Assembly: GCF_004745955.1 (NCBI RefSeq)
Contig: NZ_SRLD01000020.1
Location: forward strand, 1-64,000
Origin: Hymenobacter elongatus
Lineage (GTDB): Bacteria; Bacteroidota; Bacteroidia; Cytophagales; Hymenobacteraceae
DNA length: 64,000 nt
Reading direction: 5' to 3'
Part shown: positions 41,424-50,050 of the stretch, piece by piece
How positions within the stretch are numbered: the first letter of the stretch is position 1
How the letters are laid out: every line of letters begins with the position of its first letter
Notes under the pieces: model-generated
What the model saw: only the letters and a program-made list of their open reading frames with translations
Database searches by the model: none
What the model was told of the DNA's origin: nothing
Translations under genes and position numbers: made by a program

Positions 41424-42632
41424 ATGACACCAGACCACACGCCGACGTATTCTCCCAGCAACTCAGGCCCAGCTACTGGCTCCCAAGCGGCCGGCCGGCC
41501 CCGGCTAGGCGTGCTGTGTTTGTCGGCCAGCCTGGGCGGGCTGGAGCTTAACAGCCTGAAGTTTGCCGCCTGGATGCAGGCCCGGGGCTGGGACGTGACG
41601 CTATTTGCGCCCCCCGCCACCCCACTAGCCAACCTGGCCGAGCAGTGGGCGGTGCCGCTGGCACCCGTGGTGCCCCGGCGCGGCTTGCAGCTGCCACCCG
41701 CCGCCCGCGCCTTACAAAAGCAAGTGGCACAGCGCCGAATAACGGTGCTCATTGTTACCCAAAACAAGGATTTGGGCCTAGCAACTCTGGTAAAGCTGCT
41801 GCTGAAAGGCGACTTATATCTGCTCTACCAGCAGCACATGCAGCTGGGCCGTGCCAAGCGCGACTGGTTTCACACCCTGCGTTTTCGGCTGCTGGACGCC
41901 TGGCTTTCGCCCTTGCCCGGGCTGGCCCGGCAGGTACTGGAAAAAACCAGAATTGCGGCGAGCCGGGTACACGTAGTGCCGCTGGGGCTACCGATAGAGC
42001 AGTTTTCCGAGGCCGCGCTGCCCCAGCACCAAGCCCGGCAAGCGCTGAATCTGCCGGCGCAAGGTCCCCTGCTCGGCCTGCTGGGGCGCCTCGACTACGG
42101 CAAAGGGCAGGATTTCGTGCTGGAGGTGCTGCATCAGCTGCGCACTACAACGGCGCACCCGGCCCGCCTTCTGCTCATGGGCGAGCCAACCCGTAACGAG
42201 GGCGACGCCTACTTCCGGCGACTGCAGGAGCTGGTGGCGCAGTGGGGGCTGCAGGACCATGTTTTCTTCCGGGACTTTGAGCCCGACCCGGCGACCTTTT
42301 ACAACGCCATCGACGTGTTTGTGCTGGCCTCGACCAACGAAACCTACGGCATGGTGACCCTGGAAGCCATGGCGGCCGGCGTTCCTATTGTGGCCTCGGC
42401 GGCGGGCGGCACCTTGGAGCTGGTACAAGACGGCCACACGGGCCTGCTGTATCCCTTGGGCGATGTAGCAACCTGCGTGCGGCAAATCCGGCAGTGCCTG
42501 GAGCAACCCGGCCTCGCCCAGCAGCGCGTACAACAGGCCCAGCAGCAGGTGCAACAGTATTCTCATCAGCGGCAGTGCGCCCTTACCGAAGCTATTATTG
42601 GCTCGCTCAGTCCGGCGGTTTCAGCGGGCTGA
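41424..42632 (+). CDS. GT4-family glycosyltransferase
   Basis: 402 residues, GT-B fold. The N-terminal acceptor domain opens with LGVLCLSASLGGLELNSLKFAAWM, where GG-x-E-x-x is the typical loop. The C-terminal donor domain has LLGRLDYGKGQDFVLEVL, HVFFRDFEPDPATFYNAIDVFVLASTNETYGMVTLEAMAAGVPIVAS; the E-x7-E motif is ETYGMVTLE. It transfers a sugar from an activated donor to a glycan or lipid; specificity cannot be read. It stands alone rather than in a polysaccharide cluster. Confidence 0.87.
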   Translation: MTPDHTPTYSPSNSGPATGSQAAGRPRLGVLCLSASLGGLELNSLKFAAWMQARGWDVTLFAPPATPLANLAEQWAVPLAPVVPRRGLQLPPAARALQKQVAQRRITVLIVTQNKDLGLATLVKLLLKGDLYLLYQQHMQLGRAKRDWFHTLRFRLLDAWLSPLPGLARQVLEKTRIAASRVHVVPLGLPIEQFSEAALPQHQARQALNLPAQGPLLGLLGRLDYGKGQDFVLEVLHQLRTTTAHPARLLLMGEPTRNEGDAYFRRLQELVAQWGLQDHVFFRDFEPDPATFYNAIDVFVLASTNETYGMVTLEAMAAGVPIVASAAGGTLELVQDGHTGLLYPLGDVATCVRQIRQCLEQPGLAQQRVQQAQQQVQQYSHQRQCALTEAIIGSLSPAVSAG

Positions 42633-42748
42633 GCGCGAAGTTGCCCGGTAGCACTTTTAGCAGCAGCAGTGTACCGCCAGTCAGCGTATCCCTGCTGAAT
42701 TCAGGTACACTCGCGTCGAATTTTATGAGTCAGCGCACTCAACATCTG

Positions 42749-42857
42749 CTAGGCTGTGTGGGCACTAGCACTTTGGAAGGCATTTTGCCTTTCTGGAACG
42801 TCATGTCTCGCGCTGCTCGACATGACGTTCTTTTTACTTGCTGTCCACACAGCCTAG
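42749..42857. repeat. Inverted-repeat element with CTAGGCTGTGTGG ends
   Basis: Perfect 13-bp ends at 42749-42761 and 42845-42857, of which the outer CTAG could be the target site. Inside lies GAACGTCATGTCTCGC...GACATGACGTTC. A decayed relative is at 47418-47492. The remainder of 42633-42943 shows nothing. Confidence 0.65.
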
Positions 42858-42943
42858 CCGCGAAAAACCGGTGGCTACCCCAGCCGCAGATCGACGCCGC
42901 ACATTTCTGCCTCCTTATTCTCCAAGCCCAATAGCGCACAAAA

Positions 42944-42969
42944 AAGCCCCAACCTATTGGTTGAGGCTT
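42944..42969 (-). terminator. Terminator of the 42999 gene
   Basis: AAGCCCCAACC-TATT-GGTTGAGGCTT hairpin with two mismatches, with a T-run on the minus strand, 30 bases beyond the stop codon. Confidence 0.65.
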
Positions 42970-42998
42970 GCTTGATGCAGGCAGTAGCACAAACCAGA

Positions 42999-43484
42999 CT
43001 ATGGCACGGCTACGCCACTAAAAGACCCCGTCAAAGCGCCCGTAGCTGGAAACGTTACGGAAAAAGTGCCGTCAGCTTTCTTCGTCTGGGTGTTATAAGT
43101 GGTCGTGCCGCTCATGGCCGTGCCACTGGCTCCATCCAAGTACGCTTCCAGGCCATTGGTCGTATTAGGCGGCGTAGTAGCCCCAGGATTCCGAACGAAA
43201 TCCAGCAGTACAGCTTTCCCGTTGTTGAGCTTCCCAGTAATCGTCAAAGCGGAAGCTGAGGTGGCGCAATTAGCACTCACAACATACGCCTGGTTCAGCG
43301 CATACGGCGGAGCACCTTTCTCGGAAACCATCACCGTGATAGCCGACTGTGTCGTATCAACTACCACAGGTTTAGGAGCCTCTTTTTTTGAGCAGCTGCC
43401 GAGCAGGCTTGTTGTCGCCAGCAGCAGAGCACATACTATTTCGTAGTCATTGTAGGTAGAAGAAAAATGCTTACAATGATACAT
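42999..43484 (-). CDS. Small lipoprotein, hypothetical
   Basis: 161 residues. The hydrophobic segment VCALLLATTSLLGSCSKKE ends in a lipobox (LGSC), predicting lipidation and placement in the outer membrane or periplasm. The mature part is Thr/Ala/Gly-rich beta-type sequence (KLNNGKAVLLDFVRNPG, AYLDGASGTAMSGTTTYN, GTFSVTFPATGALTGSFSG), with no family recognised. The N-terminal MYHCKHFSSTYNDYEI is an odd lead for a signal peptide, so a frameshift or another start is possible. Confidence 0.65.
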   Translation of the reverse strand: MYHCKHFSSTYNDYEIVCALLLATTSLLGSCSKKEAPKPVVVDTTQSAITVMVSEKGAPPYALNQAYVVSANCATSASALTITGKLNNGKAVLLDFVRNPGATTPPNTTNGLEAYLDGASGTAMSGTTTYNTQTKKADGTFSVTFPATGALTGSFSGVAVP

Positions 43485-43618
43485 AAGGCTGCTAAATGGA
43501 GTTCATCCGGCTTCCCGTTCCAGGTTCCGCAAAAGTAATTGGGTGTCAGGCTTGGGCGCACAACAGCTCATTCCCACACCGCGCCAGTCGAATAGTCAAA
43601 CCCAAAACACTGCCGTCC

Positions 43619-45580
43619 TTAGTCCTTCAGAGGCAGCGTAATAATGAATTCTGTGCCGGCCCCCACCGCCGACTCAACGGCCAGCATACCGCCGTGGCCG
43701 GTGCTGATGATATCGTGGCTGAGGGAAAGGCCCAGGCCAGTGCCTTCGCCCACGGGTTTGGTCGTGAAAAACGGCTGAAAAATCTTAGCCTGCACACTTT
43801 GGGACATTCCGGTTCCATTGTCGCGCACCCGAATTTCGACGCCAGTGGGCTGCTTACTGGTTGTGATGCTCACCTCGGGCCGATAAGCAGCGTCGGCTTC
43901 CTGCAGCTGCCGTTGGCGCACGGCATACAGCGCATTGGTGCATAAGTTCAGTAGTACCCGGCCCAGGTCGGGCGCAATTACGGCTATGTGAGGCAGCTCC
44001 GGCGCCAGCCGCGTGGTGAGCGTCGCCTGAAAGTCGGGATGCTCGTTGCGCATGCCCTGGTAGGCCAGCCGCAGGTTTTCCTCGGCCAGGGCGTTGAGGT
44101 CGGTGGCCTCGCGGGGGGCGCTGCCCGTGCGGGCGTGTTCCAGCATGCCCTTGATAATGGCCGTAGCCCGCTGGCCATGCTGGCTGATATTCAGAATATT
44201 CTGCTTGAGCCCGTCCAGAATTTCGCGCTCCAGCCGCCCATCCCGGGCCAGCCGCTGGGCTCCGTTAATCTCATCGACCAAGTCAGTGCTGACTTCCGCA
44301 AACTTCTTGACGAAGCTCAGGGGGTTTTGCAGCTCGTGGGCCACGCCGGCGGTCAGCTCACCCAGAAACGCCATTTTCTCGCGCTGTACCAGCTGGTGCT
44401 GGGTAGTTTTGAGCTCGGCCAACGACGCTTGCAACGCCGCATTGGCCCGCTGCTGCTGGCGGTGGTGGCGCACGAGCACGCCCACCAGCACTAGTAGCCC
44501 CAGCAGCCCGGCCAGCAGCCCATAGGTGCGGTAGCGGGCCCGCAGAGCGGCCTGGTCGGCGGCGGCCTGCTGCGCCCGCTGCCGCTCCTGGTAGTTCACG
44601 CTTTGCAGCCGCATCACCTTTTCCTGGCCAAAAAGCGTGTCCTTCATAGCCAGCATCAGGCTCTGATATTTGAGCGCACTGTCGGCCGGGCCCCGGCTTT
44701 TAAAGTTTTGCGTGAGCAGCGTACTGGCATTGAGCACGCCGCGTAGAAAGCCATTTTTTTGCGCGGCCGTGCAGCCCAAGCGCGCATAGTAGTTGCTGGA
44801 ATCGAGCAGGCCCTGCTGCTGCTGGAGAGTAGCCAGACCTACGTAGGCAAAATTGCTGCTGCGTTGGTGCCGCAACGCCGCCGACTCCAGGATGCTACGG
44901 TGATAATAGTTGCGGGCGGCGGCCAGCTGGCCTTGCTTGCGGGCCACGTTGCCCAGACCATACAGGATATAGTTGGTGGGCGTGTGCAGGCGCTGAGCCA
45001 GCTGGTAGGCCTGCTGCTGGTAGTAGCGGGCCGAGTCCAGCTCGTTATAGAGGTCGTAGGCCAGCCCAATATTGCTCAGCTCAATCACCACTCGCCGCTC
45101 GGCGTGCAGCTGCTGCCCAATGCGCAGAGCCTGGAAATAATACGACAGGCCCTGTTTTCGGTCGCGCAGATAGACGTAGATGATGCCGATGCTGCGCAGA
45201 TTCTGGGCCTGCAAGGGCAAGTCGTGGCGCGCCTCGGCAATGCGCAGCGACTCCTGAAACAGCTCCAGAGCCCGCGCCAGGTTACTTTCGCGCAGCGCCG
45301 CCCCTAGCCGGTTCAGCGCTTCGCCCTCGCCATGCTGGTAGCGCGCGCGGCGGGCCAGCGCCAGCGCCCGCCGCGCATAGGCCTCGGCCGAATCGGTGCG
45401 CAAGGCCCAATACTGGTCGCTGATTTGGCAGAGTAATACTACGCGGTTGCTATCGGGCTGAGGCTGCCGGGCCAGGCGGCGCAGACTGTCGAGAGCCGGG
45501 CTCTGGGCTGCAATTGGCACCGCCCTGAATAGACAGGCCAGCAGCAGAAACGCCGATACGTGGCGAAACCAGGAAGTCAT
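43619..45580 (-). CDS. TPR-containing sensor histidine kinase
   Basis: 653 residues. A signal peptide (FLLLACLFRAVPIAAQ) precedes a periplasmic TPR array at about 30-320 (ALARRARYQHGEGEALNRLGAALRESNL, LGNVARKQGQLAAARNYYHRSI and others). One membrane span (YGLLAGLLGLLVLVGVLV) at about 375-392 and a coiled coil follow. The kinase core has its phospho-His in AHELQNPLSFVKKF, then LLNLCTNALYAV, VRDNGTGM and GEGTGLGLSLSHDI. There is no receiver domain and no adjacent regulator. The start at 45580 gives the signal peptide; an upstream frame start is not needed. Confidence 0.9.
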   Translation of the reverse strand: MTSWFRHVSAFLLLACLFRAVPIAAQSPALDSLRRLARQPQPDSNRVVLLCQISDQYWALRTDSAEAYARRALALARRARYQHGEGEALNRLGAALRESNLARALELFQESLRIAEARHDLPLQAQNLRSIGIIYVYLRDRKQGLSYYFQALRIGQQLHAERRVVIELSNIGLAYDLYNELDSARYYQQQAYQLAQRLHTPTNYILYGLGNVARKQGQLAAARNYYHRSILESAALRHQRSSNFAYVGLATLQQQQGLLDSSNYYARLGCTAAQKNGFLRGVLNASTLLTQNFKSRGPADSALKYQSLMLAMKDTLFGQEKVMRLQSVNYQERQRAQQAAADQAALRARYRTYGLLAGLLGLLVLVGVLVRHHRQQQRANAALQASLAELKTTQHQLVQREKMAFLGELTAGVAHELQNPLSFVKKFAEVSTDLVDEINGAQRLARDGRLEREILDGLKQNILNISQHGQRATAIIKGMLEHARTGSAPREATDLNALAEENLRLAYQGMRNEHPDFQATLTTRLAPELPHIAVIAPDLGRVLLNLCTNALYAVRQRQLQEADAAYRPEVSITTSKQPTGVEIRVRDNGTGMSQSVQAKIFQPFFTTKPVGEGTGLGLSLSHDIISTGHGGMLAVESAVGAGTEFIITLPLKD

Positions 45581-45850
45581 GCGGGAGTTAAAAACAGAGC
45601 GGAGGCAATATAGCGCGGCCAACCAGCGGCAAGAGTTCTGGGGGCAGTATTTGAGTTTGCTAATATCCGGTTAAATACCCTAATCCCTGCTATGTAATGC
45701 GCTTTCGACGGCCGGGCGCTGGGCTCCACCGGCTGGCTTACGCCAGTACCAAACTCGTACGGCGCTGGTTGCAGCCTAAAAATGCTGCTCCACTACCGTG
45801 GCGGAACCCGTATCTTGGGGCGACGCTATCACAGACAGTAAACGCTAGTT

Positions 45851-47299
45851 GTGCAACGATTATATGGCTTGTTATTTCTCCTGTTTTCGGCTGGCGTAAG
45901 CCGGGCGCAAAACTGTGGCTGCGTGCAGGATCTGGATTTTACGGTTCGGTATCTGGAGAAAAACATGCCGGGCTTTGCCGATAACGTGACTCCGGCCAAC
46001 CGCAAGACGTACGAAAATTTTAAACGCACAATCCGACAGGCCGCTGCCACCAATCCACCCCAAAATATCTGCCTGAAATACCTGACCACGTACGTGGAAT
46101 ATTTTCGCGACAGCCATACTACTATTGGCGCGAATAGCAAAGGCGTGGATGAGCAGAAGCCCGAGGAAATAGCCCGCTTTCTGGCGTCGCCCGAATACAA
46201 AGCCACGGAAATAGTACGCCTCGACACTACCCGGCGCGCTACGGCCGCCACCGATCCGCTGGAGGGCTACTACCAGACGCCGGACGGAACATATCGGGTA
46301 TACCTGGCCAAAAGCAAAACTAAATTCCGGGATTATGCGGCCGTTATTGTTGCCTCGCGCACACCATTGTGGCGGCCGGGCCAGGTGAAATTTGAGCTGC
46401 GGCGCACTACTTCTGCTTCTACGTTTGAGGCCTACCAATATCAGCGCAACCACAGCCTGTATTACGTGCCCAACGTTCGCTATTTGCAGGGGCAATTACG
46501 AGGGCTGAACTGGCTGAAAACCAGCGAAACAAACCCATTTCCGCCTCCGGCCGGCAACCGCCTAGAGTTTAAAATTATAGCCACCGACACCGTTGCCTAT
46601 TTGCGTATCCCGTCTTTTTCCGGCGAGCAGTTCACGCGCCTCGACTCCTTGTATCGGGCCATTACGCCCCAAATTCAGCGCACGAAATATCTGATTATCG
46701 ACGTGCGTGATAATGGCGGCGGCAGCGACCGAAACGTGGCTCCGCTGCTCCCCTTTTTCTATGCCCAACCGATTCAGGAAACGCAAATCGAAGAATATTA
46801 TGTCACGGCCGACAACCTGCGCCGCTACGAAGAATATCTGCGGCAGATGCAGGCCGACTCGGTGCGCTACGGCTCCACGGCAATCTGGAGCTTTAAAGAA
46901 AAAGTAGCCTGGATGCGCCGTGCGCCGCTCAACAGCTTCATCACAAACCCGCACAGCGAAAACAAAACGTACACAATGGAGCCTGCCACGCTGCCGGCCA
47001 AGGTGGCTATTCTCTACAATCGGGGGTGCGCCAGCTCCTGCGAAACGCTGCTCATTTGGGCCAAGCAGCCTTCCAAAGCAGTGCTGGTCGGCGAAAACTC
47101 TGGGGGCTATGTGGCCTACGGCAACGTGCTGCCGGTGCAAACGCCGTGTTATAATTTCACGCTCAACGTGACAACAATGCGCCTGAAAAACCAACTGGCG
47201 TACGAGGCAATCGGTATTGAGCCAGCAGTTCACCTGCGCGACGACCAAGACTGGCTGCAACAGACAATCCAGATTTTACTGCGAAACGAGCAAAAGTAG
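45851..47299 (+). CDS. S41-family (tail-specific) peptidase, exported
   Basis: 482 residues from a GTG at 45851, with a signal peptide (QRLYGLLFLLFSAGVSRAQ). The protease core lies in the C-terminal half: VAYLRIPSFSGEQFTRLDSL, YLIIDVRDNGGGSDRN, and the nucleophile region YNRGCASSCETLLIWAKQ, followed by GENSGGYVAYGN. These are the standard S41 blocks. No PDZ domain is evident, as in many Bacteroidetes members. Probably a periplasmic or surface peptidase of unknown target. Confidence 0.87.
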   Translation: MQRLYGLLFLLFSAGVSRAQNCGCVQDLDFTVRYLEKNMPGFADNVTPANRKTYENFKRTIRQAAATNPPQNICLKYLTTYVEYFRDSHTTIGANSKGVDEQKPEEIARFLASPEYKATEIVRLDTTRRATAATDPLEGYYQTPDGTYRVYLAKSKTKFRDYAAVIVASRTPLWRPGQVKFELRRTTSASTFEAYQYQRNHSLYYVPNVRYLQGQLRGLNWLKTSETNPFPPPAGNRLEFKIIATDTVAYLRIPSFSGEQFTRLDSLYRAITPQIQRTKYLIIDVRDNGGGSDRNVAPLLPFFYAQPIQETQIEEYYVTADNLRRYEEYLRQMQADSVRYGSTAIWSFKEKVAWMRRAPLNSFITNPHSENKTYTMEPATLPAKVAILYNRGCASSCETLLIWAKQPSKAVLVGENSGGYVAYGNVLPVQTPCYNFTLNVTTMRLKNQLAYEAIGIEPAVHLRDDQDWLQQTIQILLRNEQK

Positions 47300-47417
47300 A
47301 CCTAACGTACATGGCTTATTTCTGGAATTCAGAGTTGCCGTATTTGCTTCGCTATTTCTTTCCAATTCGTCGCCAGTCTGTTTAAGGAATAGCAGGAATT
47401 TTAATTCTTACGGCATG

Positions 47418-47492
47418 CTATGCTGCGTGGCCAGTAAGGAAAAGAACGTCCGAAAAACGTGCAACACCTCGAAAGCGCTGCTGGCCACATAG
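47418..47492. repeat. Decayed inverted-repeat element
   Basis: GCTATGCTGCGTGGCCAG at the left and CTGGCCACATAGC at the right, with AAGAACGTCCG inside; similar to the ends of the 42749 element. The 47300-47631 gap holds nothing else recognisable. Confidence 0.45.
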
Positions 47493-47631
47493 CCTGGGGA
47501 AATAGAAATACGACATAAGAATACCGTACCTGCGGCAGCGCTTCCCGTTGCGAGCAGGATGCGGCAACCAGCTTGCAGCAAACACCCGTATTTTTACAAC
47601 ATTCAACACCCGCTCCTGATTTCCTACGCCC

Positions 47632-48081
47632 ATGATCCTCACCTGGACCAGCAAGAAATTCACCAACTTAACGCTCGCCGAGCTCTACGACTTGCTGCAG
47701 CTGCGAATGGCCGTATTTATCGTGGAGCAGAACTGTCCGTTTCAGGATATCGATGGCAAGGATGCTGATGCGTACCACTTGCTGGGCTACACCGAGCAGG
47801 GCCGGCTAGCGGCCTATGCCCGACTTTTCGACGCGGGCCACTACTACGAGCAGGTTAGCATTGGCCGCGTGGCCGTGTCGCTCGACTATCGCCGCTACGG
47901 GTTCGGCAAAGCGCTGATGCAACAAGCCATAACGCACTGCGAGACGCTATTTGGCTCACAGCCCATCAAAATCGGGGCCCAGCAATACCTGATGGCATTT
48001 TACCAGAGTTTCGGGTTTATGCAGCTCGGAGAAATGTATCTGGAAGACGACATTCCGCATATCTACATGGTACGGTCCTGA
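47632..48081 (+). CDS. ElaA-type GNAT acetyltransferase
   Basis: 149 residues. LYDLLQLRMAVFIVEQNCPFQDIDGKDADAYHLLGY is the ElaA signature, and the acetyl-CoA-binding strand-loop is IGRVAVSLDYRRYGFGKALM (an R-x-x-G-x-G/A variant). It transfers an acetyl group to an unknown substrate. Monocistronic; the start at 47632 fits the family, which begins with a short W-containing strand. Confidence 0.88.
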   Translation: MILTWTSKKFTNLTLAELYDLLQLRMAVFIVEQNCPFQDIDGKDADAYHLLGYTEQGRLAAYARLFDAGHYYEQVSIGRVAVSLDYRRYGFGKALMQQAITHCETLFGSQPIKIGAQQYLMAFYQSFGFMQLGEMYLEDDIPHIYMVRS

Positions 48082-48192
48082 ACTTGATTATTTCGAGACG
48101 CGGCCGCCCGGGAATGTTTCCGGTTTCTGGTAAGTTTAGCAGGTAGCGGCGGCACTACCTGAGCGGTGACCGGCAGCGTTGACTCCTTTCTG

Positions 48193-49011
48193 ATGAAATA
48201 TTTTTTCCTGTTTTTTATCCTTCTCACCTCACTGCGTGGCCAGGCGCGCCAGGCGCTGCCGCCGCTCGAAATTGCGGAGCGTTTCGTGGCCCGGGAAGGC
48301 TGGCCCGCCATGCGGGACTACCTATGCTGTGAGGCGCAGCAGCAGGCCAGGCGCCAGAGCCTGGGCCAGCAGATTCCGGGTCGTATGGCGCGTGCCTGCG
48401 AAGTGGTGCAGCAAACCACTACTACAGCAGTGGTAGCCGTAGAGCTGCGCGACTCCACGGGCGGCAACGATTTCTATTTGCACTTCGTGAAGGAAGCCAC
48501 TTGGAAGCTGCATTCGGTGCGGGGGCTGGGCATGACCAGCTTCGGCCGGCAGATGCTGACGGTGCTGGAAGGCTTGCCGCCGGCCGAAATAGCCCGCTAC
48601 AACCAAACCCACCCCCAGGCCGAGTACGATTTTACCGTCGGCAACATTCGCCTCTGGGTCGGCTCCGACGCCGATATTGAAGCGCATTTCAACCAGCGCC
48701 AGGCTGATTTCGAGAAAACCGTGCAGCTGTTGCAGGCCCGCAACTATTTCGCGACCCCAGCTGCTGGTGAAGCCGCCGCCAACGCCGATCCGGCTATCAA
48801 CGCGCTGCTCAAATCATTGTACATCAGCCGCGTGACGCGCAAAACGGCTGATTGCGACGCCTGCTTTGCGTTCGTCATCGGGGGGCTCATCGACAACACT
48901 GTGGGCTTGCTCTACGAACCCGACGCGAGCAAAGTACCCGCCATGAACCCGCAGTCCCTGATTGTGGTGAAACCGCTGGGCAAAGGCTGGTACCTGTTCA
49001 AAACTACCTGA
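48193..49011 (+). CDS. Exported hypothetical protein
   Basis: 272 residues with a signal peptide (KYFFLFFILLTSLRGQARQA). The first half (VARE.GWPAMRDYLCCEAQQQ, NDFYLHFVKEATWKLHSVRGLGM) resembles a small NTF2-like or DUF4878-type domain. The second half has two Cys pairs (LCCEA, CDACFAFVIGGLIDNTVGLLYEP). No named family could be assigned. The start at 48193 is favoured over 48166 by the signal peptide. It ends 6 bases before the convergent GNAT gene. Confidence 0.65.
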   Translation: MKYFFLFFILLTSLRGQARQALPPLEIAERFVAREGWPAMRDYLCCEAQQQARRQSLGQQIPGRMARACEVVQQTTTTAVVAVELRDSTGGNDFYLHFVKEATWKLHSVRGLGMTSFGRQMLTVLEGLPPAEIARYNQTHPQAEYDFTVGNIRLWVGSDADIEAHFNQRQADFEKTVQLLQARNYFATPAAGEAAANADPAINALLKSLYISRVTRKTADCDACFAFVIGGLIDNTVGLLYEPDASKVPAMNPQSLIVVKPLGKGWYLFKTT

Positions 49012-49017
49012 GAGCCG

Positions 49018-49581
49018 CTACTGCGCGGCTTTGAGCAGCTTGTGCTTGCCGTGCAGCTTGTCCCACTCGGCTTCGAGCATGCTCATCTCCGTCAGGCTCC
49101 AGTACGAGCCGTTGTAGTACAGACTGTCGCGGGAGGTGCCTTCCTGCACCATGCCGGCCTTTTCGTAGCAGCCGATAGCACCTTTGTTAAAGTCATAGAC
49201 GCCCAAGTCGATGCGGTGTAGCTGCAGCTGCTCAAACCCAATCTTGAGTATCGCCTTTATCATGCCCTGGCACACGCCCCGGCCCCGCTCCTGCGAGCTG
49301 CCGACCAGCACCCGGCTGATGCGGGCCGAGCGGTTTTTGCGACTGATGCCGCCCAGGGAAATATGGCCTACCACTTCGTTGGTCTTGTTATCGACGGCTT
49401 TATAGACAAACGCGTCGGAAGTGAGCGGGTCGTTGGTATCCTCAATATACCAGGCCAGGCTTTCCTGCGTCAGCGGGAACGAGAACAGCGACCCCGACCA
49501 GCTTATCAGCAGCTCCTCATCTTTAATCCACTCTATCAGCTGCTTAAAATCGGCTTGGGTGAACGGCTCCAGTCTAATCAT
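49018..49581 (-). CDS. RimJ/RimL-type GNAT acetyltransferase
   Basis: 187 residues. MIRLEPFTQADFKQLIEWI opens the fold; GHISLGGISRKNRSARISRVLVGSSQERGRGVCQGMIKAIL is the acetyl-CoA site, and LHRIDLGVYDFNKGAIGCYEKAGM is the diagnostic C-terminal block. Relatives acetylate ribosomal-protein N-termini, amino acids or antibiotics; the substrate is unknown. The frame is open for another 112 codons upstream, but those are not homologous, so the ATG at 49581 is used. Confidence 0.87.
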   Translation of the reverse strand: MIRLEPFTQADFKQLIEWIKDEELLISWSGSLFSFPLTQESLAWYIEDTNDPLTSDAFVYKAVDNKTNEVVGHISLGGISRKNRSARISRVLVGSSQERGRGVCQGMIKAILKIGFEQLQLHRIDLGVYDFNKGAIGCYEKAGMVQEGTSRDSLYYNGSYWSLTEMSMLEAEWDKLHGKHKLLKAAQ

Positions 49582-50050
49582 TGATGGCAATTTCTTTGGG
49601 GTTTGCGGGAAATAACAAGCCCAACAGGCCGACAGTTTTGTCGGTGGGGCGCTACCTCCGCAAGAGGTGGTAAAACAGGACTTTTTGGGGAGTAGTCGAT
49701 GTAGACGTACGCGGCCGCAAGATACGCATTCCTGGCCCAAGCTGAAGCGTATTGCGCGGGCAAAAACGGGAGTTTGGAACCGTTGCCAGAAAAATATTCG
49801 ACGGGCGCAGGTTTCCTTCGTTGAGGGCGTGGGTGGAATGTTGAAAAAACCTGATTCTGTCATTCCGAGTATTCTGCGCCTAAAGCACAGACCCAAGAAT
49901 CTCGCGCATAGTGACAACTAACTACGACTGCGGTGGAGACGCGTCGGCTACACGAAGGTCAAATCAAGCAGACCAACCAGACCAAACACGACACGAAACT
50001 CAAAAGCCCAACTACCTACTTAGCACGCCTTCCCCTCTGCTTCCTGATTT